The notes: a model not told the origin generated them from the sequence alone. Shown: positions 45,201 through 57,070, numbered from the stretch's first letter. The stretch: DNA of 64,000 nt from Tubulanus polymorphus (GCF_964204645.1 NC_134030.1:1095855-1159854); one strand, 5' to 3'. Numbers and translations are program-made.

Positions 45201-48200
45201 GAATTTGAGTTTGTAATTAATGTATGTGATTATAATGAATTGTATTTTTGTTTTACAGCTTTGGCATTTCGGTTAAGTCGTGCGTTCCGGCGGGAGGAGT
45301 TCGTCAGAATATTTCTACCGGAGTGTAAGTAGTTTAACTATTTTCATACAATATCATTTAGTGTGACGTGTGTTACTGATTCAGGCACGGATCCAGGAAT
45401 GTTTCCAAGACGGGGTTCATAAAAATGCTGACTAAAATCTCTAATAATAGCCGGGGCCTATACGGCATATTTTTTGGCCAAACATAAGGCCTTTTTTTAA
45501 TAGCATGGTTTGGTTGCTCCCAAAATTTGAAGAAACATAAAATAAAAAAGAATTAGAAAAAAAATTTTTTATTCCTGTCTGTGAAACAAATTCAGTGAAA
45601 AACCGAGCAAAAAAGATTTTTCACCTCGGCCGAATGAGAATCCTGGATTGAACGATGAAACAATTGAAAAACGCGAGGTTCTTTTTTGATCGCAGTGTGC
45701 AGAATTCAAACTTTCCAAGAATCATTTGTTCGGACATATGTATATTGCCCTATTGACAGTTCCCTCTTCCTTCTAAAAGTGATTTTATCTCACTGAGGGA
45801 ATTTTTAAAAAATTTTCTCTGAAATGATATGGTAGCGTTTTTTTTTTTGCTTTAAAAATTTTTTGGTAGCCGATCAGCGGGGTCACGACCCCTGAAACCC
45901 TCCCTGGATCCGCGCCTATGATATCTCCTCAAAATCTGATAAAATCTTTCAATGAATTAATGCTGTAATGACGATATGTAGCCATCTGTCTATTTGAATG
46001 CATTTGCAAAAAGACAAAAAGAAATAGTAGCAGAATTTTGGCTAAAAGTTTAGAATACCCAAATTCAACATTGCTTGCAGCAGACGGAATTTCCGCCATT
46101 TTGGTTAACAGGGGATTCCCCCCTCCGGTACTTCCCATGATCAATAGTGTCTATGACGCGTTGCGTACGGAATGCCATGGAATTCCCTCACATGATTTAT
46201 GATAATAATGTTTACTTGCATTCTGATTGGTTAAAATCGCGTGTAGTTTGAACGTAGGCAATGTTTACATTTGTAACGTCACCGGCGAGTCGCTGACATT
46301 AACGTAGTCATTGAGTTAACATTATCTTGCACTGAATGGTGATATCAATCGCATTCATTTTATAAATATTTTGAATATGAATTTGTTTTTATATATCAAC
46401 TGCGAGTAACAGTGTTACGCTATTGAGTCTTAAGAGACAGCCTTTATGGACCTTATTGGTTGTTATAACTCACAAGCTGACTGAGTTAGCATTCTGGATC
46501 CGTCAGATTAGTTACTTCTAGAAAATATGTTAGTCACATTTTCTGACTATATTCTGGAAAACAGTGGAAGCTTGTATCCACCCTAGATTAGAACCAATCA
46601 GAATAGAACCAATCAGAATACACTATTTTACAGAAAATATATTTATGACAATTGCGTAAGGTTTTAGTAAAATAGTGTTTTTTCTCGAGTAGTTGCCGAA
46701 GAAGCATAAAAATTTGATTCAATTTCATTCAGATTTAAACAAACAAATCGAATTTCATTTCATTCAGCGCAAACTTCAAATCTAATTAAAATTTTGTTCA
46801 GTATGAATAAGTTGCAAATCATTGAGAGGAAAAAATAATTAATTGTGTTACTTAAAAAAATCACAATTGTACTGTGTTTATCAAAACAGGAGACCACAGG
46901 ACCTTTGGTCCTCTAGTATTCTTTTCCTAGTTATTCCAAAAACACTAAAACAGTCCAATCAATGATCGCTGCCAGACCAACACGATTACATTGAAATCAA
47001 ACTTAAGTAACATCAGGCGCCCCCTGTTGGAATAATATTCATAGCCGTAGCATCGAAACCATTCGACTTGTTGTTTAATGTATTTCTCTCTATTTTTATT
47101 TTACAGTGATGAACATTTTAGAAGAATGTCCGTTTGGGGACTTGGTGGGGGAATTCAAAAGAAACTTGGTTCCCGATAGGATACCACCACCGGTTAATCC
47201 TATATCGCCCGCTGCTGCCCCTCCCCCACGTCCATTAAATTCGCCTCAGCAGCGGCCTGTCAGACAGCCGCCCCCGGCCGCCACTCGTTCGTCAGACAGA
47301 GTCCGGGGACGGCTGTTTGAAGGAGATCTGACGGAGGTAAGAATCTTTATTTGTATTCATATTTTATTCAGGATATCAGTTGAAGTTCAGCAAATAAATT
47401 ACCAGACCTGTAAACAGAAGAGTAGTCATAAATTTCCATTTGCGGGTAAAACCCCATAGTCGAAAACCTTCGGTTATTGATCTATATCTGCTTAAGACCA
47501 ATGGTTGTACACACGAGTGCGAAAACTTATCGCTCAAACTTTGATTGTATCCATGGTAACACGTACAGTATACTATGCGTGACTTACCGTTTCCTATCAC
47601 TGGAATACAATACTGTTTTTGACCATGAGCGCCATCTGCGGCGGTCATAACGGACTGACTGGTGATTGGCTGAAATGCTCGTCTACCGTGGTGACGATTA
47701 TTCGGTGTTACACGTGCAGCAGACACGTCTCTGAATATCTAACATTTGATTGTTGTAACTCATCGGGAAAAATATGTTTATGAGTCGATTTTTTGTCGAA
47801 ATTTTGTTCGGCAGAAAATTGGCTGCGTACGTCAAGAAGGCGGCTGATATTTGTATCGTGTGACCCCTCGTCCCGGTAATATGCCGACCCACGTACACCT
47901 GAGACCAGTTGCATAGTCAGAGCTTAGAATTAAGACCGTTCTAAGACCAACTTAGTTCTATAGCCAATCTAATAACTTAAGACCAGTCTTTAGATTTAAG
48001 ACCACTTTTGGACTTAAGTCTTGACCATGGAATCGGCCCCAGATGCTTATTCCGCTGTATTGGATGCTGACGTGCTCGTGTCTTCCAGCAATGTTGTTAT
48101 TCACCAAAAATATCATGTTTTGTTCGAATAACACGATTCATCTGAGTCTGGGTTTAACGGATGACACGTTCAAACAGAACTACGAAATCAATATCAGAAG

Positions 48201-48863
48201 TCCTTTTATATTGAAACGGTCCCAGAAGTCCCTGTTATAATGGGTACTTTTTCAAAAAAAGTAACGAGAACTCCGATGGCTTTCCGTATCGGTAAAAACT
48301 AACTATTTCTATGAGCGTCACTCGTAGATTTACCGAAACGCCACCTTGTGACACGATATCCTAACTACGTATAGGTGTTTTATTTGCTGAATCGCTGGTT
48401 TCTCATTCTCATTTTTTATACTTGTGTTTAATTTTATACTAAACAAATTTTTCACTTTTTCTCTTTACAGACACGACCACCGCCAAAAAAAACTAGGACA
48501 AAAAGGAAAAGAAAAGTTGCGGTCGTCGTGGCTCCGCAGGGAGGAGGAGCAAGAGTGGTCCCGGCGGATGGTGCGGCTGAAGAAGGTAATCGGGAGGAAG
48601 GGGAGGGGATAAATAGGAAGCGGCCGAGGAGGGATGGTGGTGGGGCTGGGGATGGTGCGGGTCCTGCTCCTCCTGCTCCTCCATCCGTATCTCGGGCGGT
48701 CACTCGTTCACTCGCCAAAAAGCTGGCGAGTGAACGAGTGGCCCGAGAGGTAGAGGTGGTGGCCCGACATACGGATGGAATGTGGGAGGAGCGGCTTCGT
48801 TCGGGGACAATTCCGGATTTGTTAACTGATTTAAAAAATATTCTTTCAGTGAAGGGATATTAG
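33177..48863 (+). CDS. Complete nine-exon gene, unrecognised basic nuclear-type protein, 340 aa
   Basis: Coding exons are 33177-33239, 34404-34493, 34903-34941, 35318-35344, 37237-37275, 37486-37561, 45259-45324, 47107-47336 and 48471-48863. Each is bounded by AG and GT, most donors read GTAAGT or GTAAGA, and phases agree at all eight junctions. Together they give 1023 nt with a single stop at the end. Residues 1-21 start MPKANKKTRG; 25-41 are 17 Gln; 52-86 are Ser/Thr/Pro-rich; 91-97 are seven Ser; about 108-165 are the only compact segment (RLSRAFRREEFVRIFLPE then MNILEECPFGDLVGEF); 166-200 are Pro-rich; 216-225 (KKTRTKRKRK) and 259-264 (RKRPRR) are basic clusters; 285-340 are charged and probably helical. 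I do not recognise the family. Nuclear location is inferred from the basic clusters. It cannot be excluded that it derives from a mobile element. Confidence 0.85.
33240..34403 (+). other. Intron 1 of complete gene
   Basis: Contains the foldback at 33304-33412 and two diverged direct copies of a roughly 300-400-bp segment (about 33421-33720 and 33846-34270), both containing TTGCTATGGAAACTATTTA-like and TAAAATATCGATATTCTCTA-like sequence. No other gene is seen. A 77-codon reverse frame at 33423-33656 is not supported. Confidence 0.6.
33304..33412. mobile_element. Short foldback (MITE-like) element in intron 1
   Basis: Termini GGGTCCAGTTTCACAAA and TTTGTGAAACTGGGCCC are inverted matches, with AATCGATTTAAGA repeated inside. 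It is 109 bp, non-coding and seen once in this window. Confidence 0.6.
34404..34493 (+). CDS. Coding exon 2: poly-glutamine exon
   Basis: Thirty codons in phase 0: Gly-Thr-Ala, seventeen Gln (mostly CAA with three CAG), then KFNISMSGID, followed by GTAAGT. The acceptor is CTCTTTTATAG. Confidence 0.85.
34903..34941 (+). CDS. Coding exon 3
   Basis: Thirteen codons (FLPTTPPSGVSTP) between TTGTATTTTCAG and GTAAGT. The last four bases of the equivalent exon open the window at 1-4. Confidence 0.8.
35318..35344 (+). CDS. Coding exon 4 (27-nt microexon)
   Basis: Nine codons (DLSPIQHVD) between ATCTTTACAG and GTAAGA, identical to 381-407 of the upstream copy. The length is a multiple of three, so skipping would keep the frame. 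Confidence 0.75.
36169..36481. mobile_element. Foldback (MITE-like) element, second unit
   Basis: Same element as 1232-1544 with intact 14-bp inverted termini, in intron 4 of the complete gene. Confidence 0.6.
37237..37275 (+). CDS. Coding exon 5
   Basis: Thirteen codons (RQFASQARSPSLN) between CATTTCTAG and GTAAGT. Two residues differ from the upstream copy, which has His for Arg and Glu for Gln. Confidence 0.8.
37486..37561 (+). CDS. Coding exon 6: poly-serine exon from a CAG repeat
   Basis: 76 nt ending in phase 1 before GTAAGT. The CAG-type repeat is read in the AGC frame, giving seven Ser, followed by APLPPETPPDLQAR. The alternative Gln frame is open locally but does not keep the gene frame. 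The upstream copy is six bases longer. Confidence 0.8.
38435..39239. repeat. GTCC-rich minisatellite, second unit
   Basis: Same repeat as 3505-4822 but only about 0.8 kb long. This is one of the main length differences between the two large units. Confidence 0.9.
39242..40436. mobile_element. Inserted CTTGAAA-ended element, second unit
   Basis: Same element at the same place in the second unit, with only small substitutions and short indels. Confidence 0.5.
40439..40706. repeat. Right part of the GTCC-rich minisatellite, second unit
   Basis: Almost identical to 6023-6290; unlike the left part it has not changed in length. Confidence 0.85.
40852..41047. repeat. 35-bp tandem repeat, second unit (about six units)
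   Basis: Same 35-bp repeat as 6436-6533 but roughly twice as many units. Confidence 0.85.
41229..41645. repeat. 162-bp tandem repeat, second unit
   Basis: Same repeat and same number of units as 6711-7125. Confidence 0.85.
41980..43284 (+). pseudogene. Decayed DIRS-type retroelement, second unit
   Basis: Same remnant with the same frameshifts, so decay came before the large duplication. Only scattered substitutions separate the two. Confidence 0.8.
43684..44810. repeat. 63-bp minisatellite, second unit (about 18 units)
   Basis: Same repeat as 9161-10912, about 620 bp shorter, with variants in a different order. Confidence 0.93.
44911..45107. promoter_or_regulatory. CpG-dense island, second unit
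   Basis: Matches 11018-11214 with one base change seen by eye. Confidence 0.4.
45259..45324 (+). CDS. Coding exon 7
   Basis: 66 nt between TTGTTTTACAG and GTAAGT, entering and leaving in phase 1. It encodes LAFRLSRAFRREEFVRIFLPE, an amphipathic, Arg-rich segment and the start of the only compact-looking part of the protein. It is preceded by a 7.7-kb intron. Confidence 0.8.
47107..47336 (+). CDS. Coding exon 8
   Basis: 230 nt from TATTTTACAG to GTAAGA. It begins MNILEECPFGDLVGEFKRN, passes through a Pro-rich stretch and ends RVRGRLFEGDLTE. The early ATG could serve as an alternative start, but the upstream exons keep the frame, so an internal Met is more likely. Confidence 0.85.
48471..48863 (+). 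CDS. Last coding exon 9: basic clusters and C-terminus
   Basis: 131 codons including the TAG stop. The exon opens with TRPPPKKTRTKRKRKV, has a Gly/Glu-rich linker, a second basic cluster (NRKRPRRD), a Gly/Ala/Pro-rich stretch and a charged C-terminus ending DLKNILSVKGY. The stop codon lies inside the left arm of a 24-bp stem. A 98%-similar piece of this exon lies on the reverse strand at 59652-59986. Confidence 0.88.
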   Translation, partial: TRPPPKKTRTKRKRKVAVVVAPQGGGARVVPADGAAEEGNREEGEGINRKRPRRDGGGAGDGAGPAPPAPPSVSRAVTRSLAKKLASERVAREVEVVARHTDGMWEERLRSGTIPDLLTDLKNILSVKGY

Positions 48864-48915
48864 GTGCCTTGAACGCATGAGTCGTTCATGCGCGCCTAAT
48901 ATGCCTTCACTGAAA
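48844..48915 (+). promoter_or_regulatory. 24-bp stem-loop over the stop codon, second unit
   Basis: Identical stem-loop at the end of the complete gene, with its TAG at 48861-48863. Confidence 0.7.
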
Positions 48916-49017
48916 AAAATCAACTATAACATGTACCACATATTTTTTGATTTAATTTTAGTCCAATTCCACAATTATTTCGGCTTACAATAGTGTCTTC
49001 AATTCTTTAAAGCCCAA

Positions 49018-49191
49018 AGCACCTTTTTGACTCAACATCCAGTATGAAGGTGGCCGGGAATCGGGCCTGTTTTCTTCCATTTTTGTATCCCGCCCAGCAT
49101 ACTGGTTGTTGACTCGAAAAGGTGCTCGCTCTGGGAGCTTATCAAAGGCAGGTGATGGGAAAGGTGCCATCACACACTCTCCTTTGATAAG
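49018..49191. repeat. Two inverted repeats after the gene, second unit
   Basis: The same 29-bp and 11-bp-arm foldbacks (arms 49018-49046 with 49098-49126, and 49138-49148 with 49181-49191). Confidence 0.68.
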
Positions 49192-49484
49192 TTTCCTAGA
49201 GTGTCACGGGCTTTAACGGGTTGAATTCACTATAATACCAATTTTCCAAAATCAATTTAATTTCTTTCAGGCCATTCTTTTTCCATGTTTTTCTGGTACA
49301 TGTTATGGTTGATTTCCATTTTCTAAAATCCGGAATTGAAGCCGTTCGAAGTCGGGGGGATGGTGGTGGGGTTGGGTTAGTTTAGGGTTCCTCTCTGATT
49401 ACCTTCTTTAGCTCATCATCCGTGCAGGTGGCGCTTGCTCTTCTAGCCGGTGTTCCCTGGGGTAAACATTTTAAATTTAAAAAA

Positions 49485-50095
49485 TCAAAAATAAAAAAAA
49501 AATTATAAAATCTTTAAAAATCTCATCTCATTTCATCCAATTTATTTATTTGCGGGTGCGATGCCTATCGCACCCATTCATGTCATCCATCAAAAAAAAA
49601 ATTAAAACTAAAAACGAAAAAAAATATAAAAATTTAAAAAATCTCATCTCATTTCATCCAATTTATTTATTTGCGGGTGCGATCCCTATCGCACCCATTC
49701 ATGTCATTCATCCAAAAAAAAATAAAAAACTAAAAACGAAAAAAAAATGTAAAAATTAAAAAAATCTCATCTCATTTCATCCAATTTATTTATTTGCGGG
49801 TGCGATTCCTATCGCACCCATTCATGTCATTCATCCAAAAAAAAATAAAAAACTAAAAACGAAAAAAAAATATTAAAATTAAAAAATCTCATCTCATTTC
49901 ATCCAATTTATTTATTTGCGGGTGCGATTCCTATCGCACCCATTCATGTCATTCATCAAAAAAAAATTAAAACTAAAAACGAAAAAAAATATAAAAATTT
50001 AAAAAATCTCATCTCATTTCATCCAATTTATTTATTTGCGGGTGCGATTCCTATCGCACCCATTCATGTCATTCATCCAAAAAAAATTTAAAAAC
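49485..50095. repeat. A-rich tandem repeat with hairpins, second unit (five units)
   Basis: As 15580-16075 with one more unit. The second unit has CCCT between the stem arms. Confidence 0.85.
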
Positions 50096-50352
50096 TAGAA
50101 ATTAAAGTTCTAAGTTTGTTGTTAGATTCTATTCAAAGAACGTTGTAAAGTTCTTAATTTGTCGTAAAAAACGTTAGAAAAAAAGAACTTCTTAAAGTTC
50201 TCAATCTGCCGTAAAATGCAATTGAAAAGATTATAACTCACATGAAAATTAAAAAGATAAAATAATTGATAAATAATCATTAATAAAAATTGAACTTTGG
50301 TCTCGCAATGTTTCCCCGTTATGCATTTTTTACTCGTCGTCAAACATCGGCA

Positions 50353-50873
50353 GCTCATCGTCGATACTCGCAGCTCGATACACACCAGCAGCTTGTCGTC
50401 GATACACACCAGCAGCTCGATACACACCAGCAGCTTGTCGTCGATACTCACCAGCAGCTCGATTCACACCAGCAGTTCGTCGTTGATACACACCAGCAGT
50501 TCGTCGTCAATACACACCAGCAGTTCGTCGTCGATACACACCAGCAGTTCGTCATCTATACACACCAGCAGTTTGTCGTCGATACACACCAGCAGTTCGT
50601 CGTCGATACACACCAGCAGTTCGTCGTCGATACACACCAGCAGCTCGATACTCAGCAGCAGTTTGATACACACCAGCAGCTCGTCAATACACACCAGCAG
50701 TTCGTCGTCGATACACACCAGCAGCTCGTCGTCGATACACACCAGCCGCTCGATACTCACAGCTCGATACACACCAGCAGCTCGTCGATACACACCAGCA
50801 GCTCGATACTCACCAGCAGCTCGATACACACCAGCAGCTCGTCGTCGATACACACCAGCAGCTTGATACCAAA
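50353..50873. repeat. 24-bp minisatellite, second unit
   Basis: Same repeat, about 60 bp shorter. Confidence 0.9.
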
Positions 50874-51837
50874 ACAGCTTTTAGCTGGTGAAAACCTACC
50901 CCCCATCGGGGTTAAACATGATCAAGCTATTATTCTAGGAATATAACTGTTGCAAGGGAAGTTAAGATTCATTAACCTAAACTTGATACAAAGAGATTAT
51001 TGCTAATTATGAATTTCAAGGGTTTAAAAACTGATTTAAAAATCTTGAAAGACGCTCGGTCTCACTAGAGATTTTCATCTTAAAGATTTATTGTCCTCTT
51101 ACTATTGTTTAGGTGATCTATAATTTGGTAAATGCTGCTGTTGGAAAGATGCCAGAAGAAAGTTGATTCGTGCACATCTTCACTTCACGTATTTATTGCA
51201 CAAGGCGCCGACTTGCACCTGCACTACACCATTCACACTTCACCACTTCTGCATCTTTATCAATTAATTCTGGCATCTATTTGAAAATTACTTTAAACAT
51301 CAGATCTCAAACTGAAACATTGAGGTATTGAATTTCAAACTGAAATATCGAGCTATCGAATCTCGATCTCAAATGTTTACTGGAAGCCATATTTGATGTT
51401 GTATTATTCATCATAGATTGTTTAGTGTTTTCTGGCATATGCGGGCCATTTAAGATGGTCAGATAAATTCCCCGGTGGAAAATATATCTCGTGGAAGAGT
51501 CATGGAAATGAAAAATATCTTATGTAGATGTGAAGTTAGGAACCTTGCAACAGTTATTCCACCTGAGGATAATTTGATATAAGATGAATCAGTTATTGGA
51601 TCATTTAACTGAAGCCAAATATAGTGAAAATCTTAGTAAAAATTTGTCTCAAACTACAATTGAAAGGACTTATCACAGTTCTAATTCGACTCTAGGTGCG
51701 TTCAGAAGAACTTCTTAACAGTGAAAAAACTTGACTAAAAATCAGGAATCGACCCTGTTCATTGATAAGATTTGATCTTTATTTGAAGATTAAGAATCAA
51801 ACTCGCTAATTCACAATTTTTGGTAGTAAATACTGTT

Positions 51838-52045
51838 GATCCATCATATTCGCAGCCCCCCGTGGGCTTACCAATCCATCATACGTGCAGCCACTTTGCG
51901 CTTACCAGTCTATCATACTCGCAGCCCCAGTGGGCTTTTCGATCCATCATACGTGCAGCCCCCGTGGGCTTACCAGTCCATCATACTCGCAGCCCCAGTG
52001 GGCTTATCAATCCATCATACGCGCAGCCCCCTTGGGCTTATCAAT
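51838..52045. repeat. 34-bp minisatellite, second unit
   Basis: Same six units as 17878-18085; this array has not changed in length. Confidence 0.85.
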
Positions 52046-52228
52046 GAGAAACATTCAGACATAGTAACCGTTTTACTCGTGCTTTTCAACGACACCGTCT
52101 TATCACTCTGTAGAACGGCGATCGCAGCGTGAAATTTGTAATCGTATTTCTCCGCTGAATTTGAATATTTGATACGCGACGCGCGTGATTGAAGCTTTGT
52201 TTATGTTCGTGCTTGCCGCGATGAATTG

Positions 52229-52513
52229 TCATAAATATATCCTCCGTACAGGAGGACCATGAAAAGGTTTGAAGGGATCCCTAGTTAGCGCTTGTCCAGG
52301 TTTGGCTCTGGACCCGCTTGTTCGACTAGGCATCTTGTTGGAAATTTTGTCGACTGAAACTTCCGTAACTTTCGTTTTAGACCTCGCTGCTCGAAGAGCC
52401 GTTGCTGCGTCGGTTACTGTCATGCTTCGGCACAATTTTGAACGATTGTTGGAAACCGCCTTGTTCTTCTGCTGCAGATGTTGACTGTGTCGTACCCATA
52501 GTAAAGTAGCCAT
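52229..52513 (-). CDS. Candidate small gene, 94 aa, second unit
   Basis: Same open frame as 18269-18553 and same predicted protein. Confidence 0.3.
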   Translation of the reverse strand: MATLLWVRHSQHLQQKNKAVSNNRSKLCRSMTVTDAATALRAARSKTKVTEVSVDKISNKMPSRTSGSRAKPGQALTRDPFKPFHGPPVRRIYL

Positions 52514-52929
52514 CTTAAATTCAAATAGTTTCGGACATTTGAGGTCCTCATCAACTCCGAGTCTTCATTCAACTGCAGTTACTGCCATTTGCCAGTGTCT
52601 GATGTAGAAGTTCTGACTTGACATTTTGATTTTCAGAATTAAGACCTTTTTTCTATTAAAGAAATTAGATATTGGTTAAAAAGAAATTAGATATTGGTTA
52701 AAAAACAAGTGAATAATTGTTTGTAAGAAAAAAGAAAATCATGTTAGAAAAAAATATAGATGTAAAAAAATATAGATGTAAGAAAAAAAAAGTATATTGT
52801 AAATCGACGAGACGACAGAACCAGCATCAGCAACAACAACATCAGAGGAAGCAGTAACCAGTTATTTATCAGCTCCATAAATTACTGAAACGAAATCCAC
52901 AACTCGGAAACCAACCACACTCAACTCTA

Positions 52930-55018
52930 GAATTGTTCATACAACTGTCAACATGGAGTTCATCTCACAAGCAAATTAGGTAATTATCTTATGAAATTGT
53001 ATGAATTGCCAATTTAACATTTTTGCATTTCAAGTAGGTGTAATTGAATGTTTGTCAACCTTACTCTTATAAAACTGTGTTAACCGTTGAACAGGATTCT
53101 AAGACTGTGCAGAAAACCCGTTATCGCTGCTTTGCAGCTATAATTATCTGATAAATTAGTATGGAATGCCAATTTTACATTTTTGCATTTAAGTTTAAGT
53201 GAGTTTAAAATCACGTTTCATTTGTTGTTTATTTTGTCTTTTCAGTTTTCAATTTGCCGAGATCAGTCGTCAAAAACTGTTACAACGGAAACTAAGATAA
53301 CAAAGACTTGATTTGGCAAAGATTGAAGAAATCCTGCGAAAAGATTATTCATGAATTGTTCATACAACTGTCAACATGGAGTTCATCTCACAAGCAAATT
53401 AGGTAATTATCTTATGAAATTGTATGAATTGCCAATTTAACATTTTTGCATTTCAAGTAGGTGTAATTGAATGTTTGTCAACCTTACTCTTATAAAACTG
53501 TGTTAACCGTTGAACAGGATTCTAAGACTGTGCAGAAAACCCGTTATCGCTGCTTTGCAGCTATAATTATCTGATAAATTAGTATGGAATGCCAATTTTA
53601 CATTTTTGCATTTAAGTTTAAGTGAGTTTAAAATCACGTTTCATTTGTTGTTTATTTTGTCTTTTCAGTTTTCAATTTGCCGAGATCAGTCGTCAAAAAC
53701 TGTTACAACGGAAACTAAGATAACAAAGACTTGATTTGGCAAAGATTGAAGAAATCCTGCGAAAAGATTATTCATGAATTGTTCATACAACTGTCAACAC
53801 GGAGTTCATCTCACAAGCAAATTAGGTAATTATCTTGTGATTTTGAAAGAAATGCTAATTTTTACTCGTTAATTTTTTACAAATAAGTTGACTTTGAAAT
53901 CTTTATTAATTTCTTGTTTATTTTGTTTTTTCAGTTTTCAATTTGCCGAGATCAGTCATCAAAAACTGTTACAACGGAAACTAAGATAACAAAGACTTGA
54001 TTCGGCAAAGATTGAAGAAATCCTGCGAAAAGCTTATTCAAGAATTGTTCATATAACTGTCAACATGGAGTTCATCTCACAAGCAAATTAGGTAGTTATC
54101 TTATGATTTTGTATGAAATGCTAATTTTTACTCGTTAATTTTTTACAAATAAGTTGACTTTGAAATCTTTATTAATTTCTTGTTTATTTTGTTTTTTCAG
54201 TTTTCAATTTGCCGAGATCAGTCATCAAAAATTGTTACAACGGAAACTAAGATAACAAAGACTTGATTTTGCAAAGATTGAAGAAATCCTGCGAAAAGCT
54301 TATTCATGAACTGTTCATACAACTGTCAACATGGAGTTCATCTCACAAGCAAATTAGGTAGTTATCTTATGATTTTGTATGAAATGCTAATTTTTACTCG
54401 TTAATTTTTTACAAATAAGTTGACTTTGAAATCTTTATTAATTTCTTGTTTATTTTGTTTTTTCAGTCTTCAATTTGCCGAGATCAGTCATAAAAAAACT
54501 GTTACAACGGAAACTAAGATAACAAAGACTTGATTTGGCAAAGATTGAAGAAATCCTGCGAAGAGATTATTCAAGAATTGTTCATACAACTGTCAACATG
54601 GAGTTCATCTCACAAACAAATTAGGTAATTATCTTATGATTTGTATGAAATGCTAATTTTTACATTTAAGTTTAAATGAGTTTAAAATCACGTTTCATTT
54701 GTTGTTTATTTTGTCTTTTCAGTTTTCAATTTGCCGAGATCAGTCGTCAGAAAACTGTTACAATGGAAACTAAGATAACAAAGACTTGATTTCGGCAAAG
54801 ATTGAAGAAATCCTGAGAAGAGATTATTCATGAATTGTTCATACAACTGTCAACATGGAGTTCATCTCACAAGCAAATTAGGTAATTATCTTATGATTTT
54901 GTATGAAATGCTAAATTTTACTCGTTATTTTTTTACTAATAAGTTGACTTTGAAATCTTTATTTATTTCTTGTTTATTTTGTCTTTTCAGTTTTGAATTT
55001 GCCGAGATTCACATGTAG
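52930..55018 (+). repeat. Tandem exon-like units, second unit (seven units)
   Basis: As 18970-20640 with one more long (423-bp) unit. Splice-site-like borders are kept throughout. Confidence 0.6.
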
Positions 55019-55034
55019 CAGATATAATGGAATT

Positions 55035-55640
55035 AAGTATTGAGAACCGCAACTTAACAATAAACCGGATCAACTTAATATAGTGCTGAGGACCAAAAAT
55101 AAAGGATAAACCCGACCAGTGTAATTCAGTGTCGAGAACCGCTGTTAAACGATGAACCCGACCAGTGTAATTCAGTGTCGAGAACCGCAGTTAAACGATG
55201 AACCCGACCAGTGTAATTCAGTATTGAGAACCACAATTAAACGATGAACCGGACCAGTGTAATTCAGTGTCCAGAGCCGCAGTTAAACAATGAACCGGAC
55301 CAGTGTAATTCAGTGTCGAGAACCGCAATTAAACGATGAACCGGACCAGTGTAATTAAGTGTCGAGAACCACAATTAAACGATGAACCGGACCAGTGTAA
55401 TTCAGTGTCGAGAACCGCAATTAAACGATGAACCGGACCAGTGTAATTAAGTGTCGAGAACCACAATTAAACGATGAACCGGACCAGTGTAATTCAGTGT
55501 CGAGAACCGCAATTAAACGATGAACCCGACCAGTGTAATTAAGTGTCGAGAACCACAATTAAACGATAAACCGGACCAGTGTAATTCAGTGTCGAGAACC
55601 GTAATTAAACGATGAACCGGACCAGTGTAATTCAGTTTCG
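55035..55640. repeat. 46-bp minisatellite, second unit (about 13 units)
   Basis: Same repeat, shorter by about 280 bp. Confidence 0.92.
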
Positions 55641-55827
55641 CAATAACCGCAATAAAACGATAATCTGGAGTTGTAATAGTGTTGTGTATTTGCGTAGTGG
55701 ATCAAGTGGAAGGATTTTAAGTGTATTTGGTGACTTTAATTCGTTCGCATCCAACAGAATCAACAAAGACATTACAAAAAACGACAAAAAATGATTGAAT
55801 GTAAATGCATTGAATTTAGGTTTGATG

Positions 55828-57070
55828 ATCAAGATAATCACTGATCAAGATTGACAGTTATAATCCATAATTGTTGAACTTGATCAGAGATTTTCAAGAT
55901 CGATTTTAAGGTGATTCAGAAGTTTAAATCTGATGTTTTAATCTCTGGGACTCAGATATTAAATCAATAGATTTTTACTGCTGAATGATCTTCATGTACA
56001 GATGAGCTACAATTGTTCCTAGTGTGTTCTGTTAAGACTGATTAAAGGGTGGAAAAACTTGACTCAAATTCAAATTGAGTCGAGTTTTTCCAAGATAATC
56101 TCTGTTCAAGATCGGCAGTTATAATCCATAATTGTTGAACTTGATTGGTGATTTTCAAGATCTGTTTTAAGGTGATTCACAAGTTTAAATCTAATGTTTT
56201 AATCTCTGGGTTCCAGATATTGAATCAATAGATTTTTACTGCTGAATGACCTTCGTGTTCAGATAAGCTACAATTGTTCCTAGTGTGTTCTGTTAAGAAT
56301 GGGTGGAAAAACTTGACCCGAATTCAAATTGAGTCGAGTTTTTCCAAGATAATCTCTGTTCAAGATCGGCAGTTATAATCCATAATTGTTGAACTTGATT
56401 GGTGATTTTCAAGATCTGTTTTAAGGTGATTCACAAGTTTAAATCTAATGTTTTAATCTCTGGGTTCCAGATATTGAATCAATAGATTTTTACTGCTGAA
56501 TGACCTTCGTGTTCAGATAAGCTACAATTGTTCCTAGTGTGTTCTGTTAAGAATGGGTGGAAAAACTTGACCCGAATTCAAATTGAGTCGAGTTTTTCTA
56601 AGATAATCTCTGATCAAGATCGGCAGTTATAATCCATAATTGTTGAACTTGATTGGAGATTTTCGAGAACTGTTTTTAAGGTGATTCAGAAGTGTGAATC
56701 TGATGTTTTAATCTCTGGGTTTCAGAGATTAAATCAATAGGTTTTAACTTCTGAATCACTTCGGGTTTAGGTAAGTTAAAGTGTTTCCTATTGTAATCTG
56801 TTAAACTGATTAAAGGGTGGAAAAAATTGATTCAAATTAATAATCTGAATCAAGTTTTCCAATGATAATCCGCGATCAAGTTTGGCAGTTATAATTCATA
56901 ACTGTTGAACTCAATTCACAATTAAATGAACTGTTTTAAGGTGATTCAGAAGTATAAATCTGATGTTCTAATCTCTGGGTTTCAGAGATTAAATCAATAG
57001 GCTTTACTTCTGAATCACTGTTAGGTTTTGATAAGTTGTAAGTTGTTCCTATTGTTTAATGAATTGGTAG
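55828..57070. repeat. About 240-bp stem-loop units, second unit (five units)
   Basis: As 21728-22720 with one extra, nearly exact, duplicate of the second unit (compare 56100-56330 with 56340-56580). Confidence 0.8.

Larger units (their letters stand above)
37562..45258 (+). other. Large intron 6 of complete gene
   Basis: 7.7-kb intron from GTAAGT to TTTTACAG. It holds the GTCC-rich, 35-bp, 162-bp and 63-bp repeats, the inserted CTTGAAA element, the DIRS relic and the CpG-dense block, in the same order as in the first unit. Confidence 0.75.
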
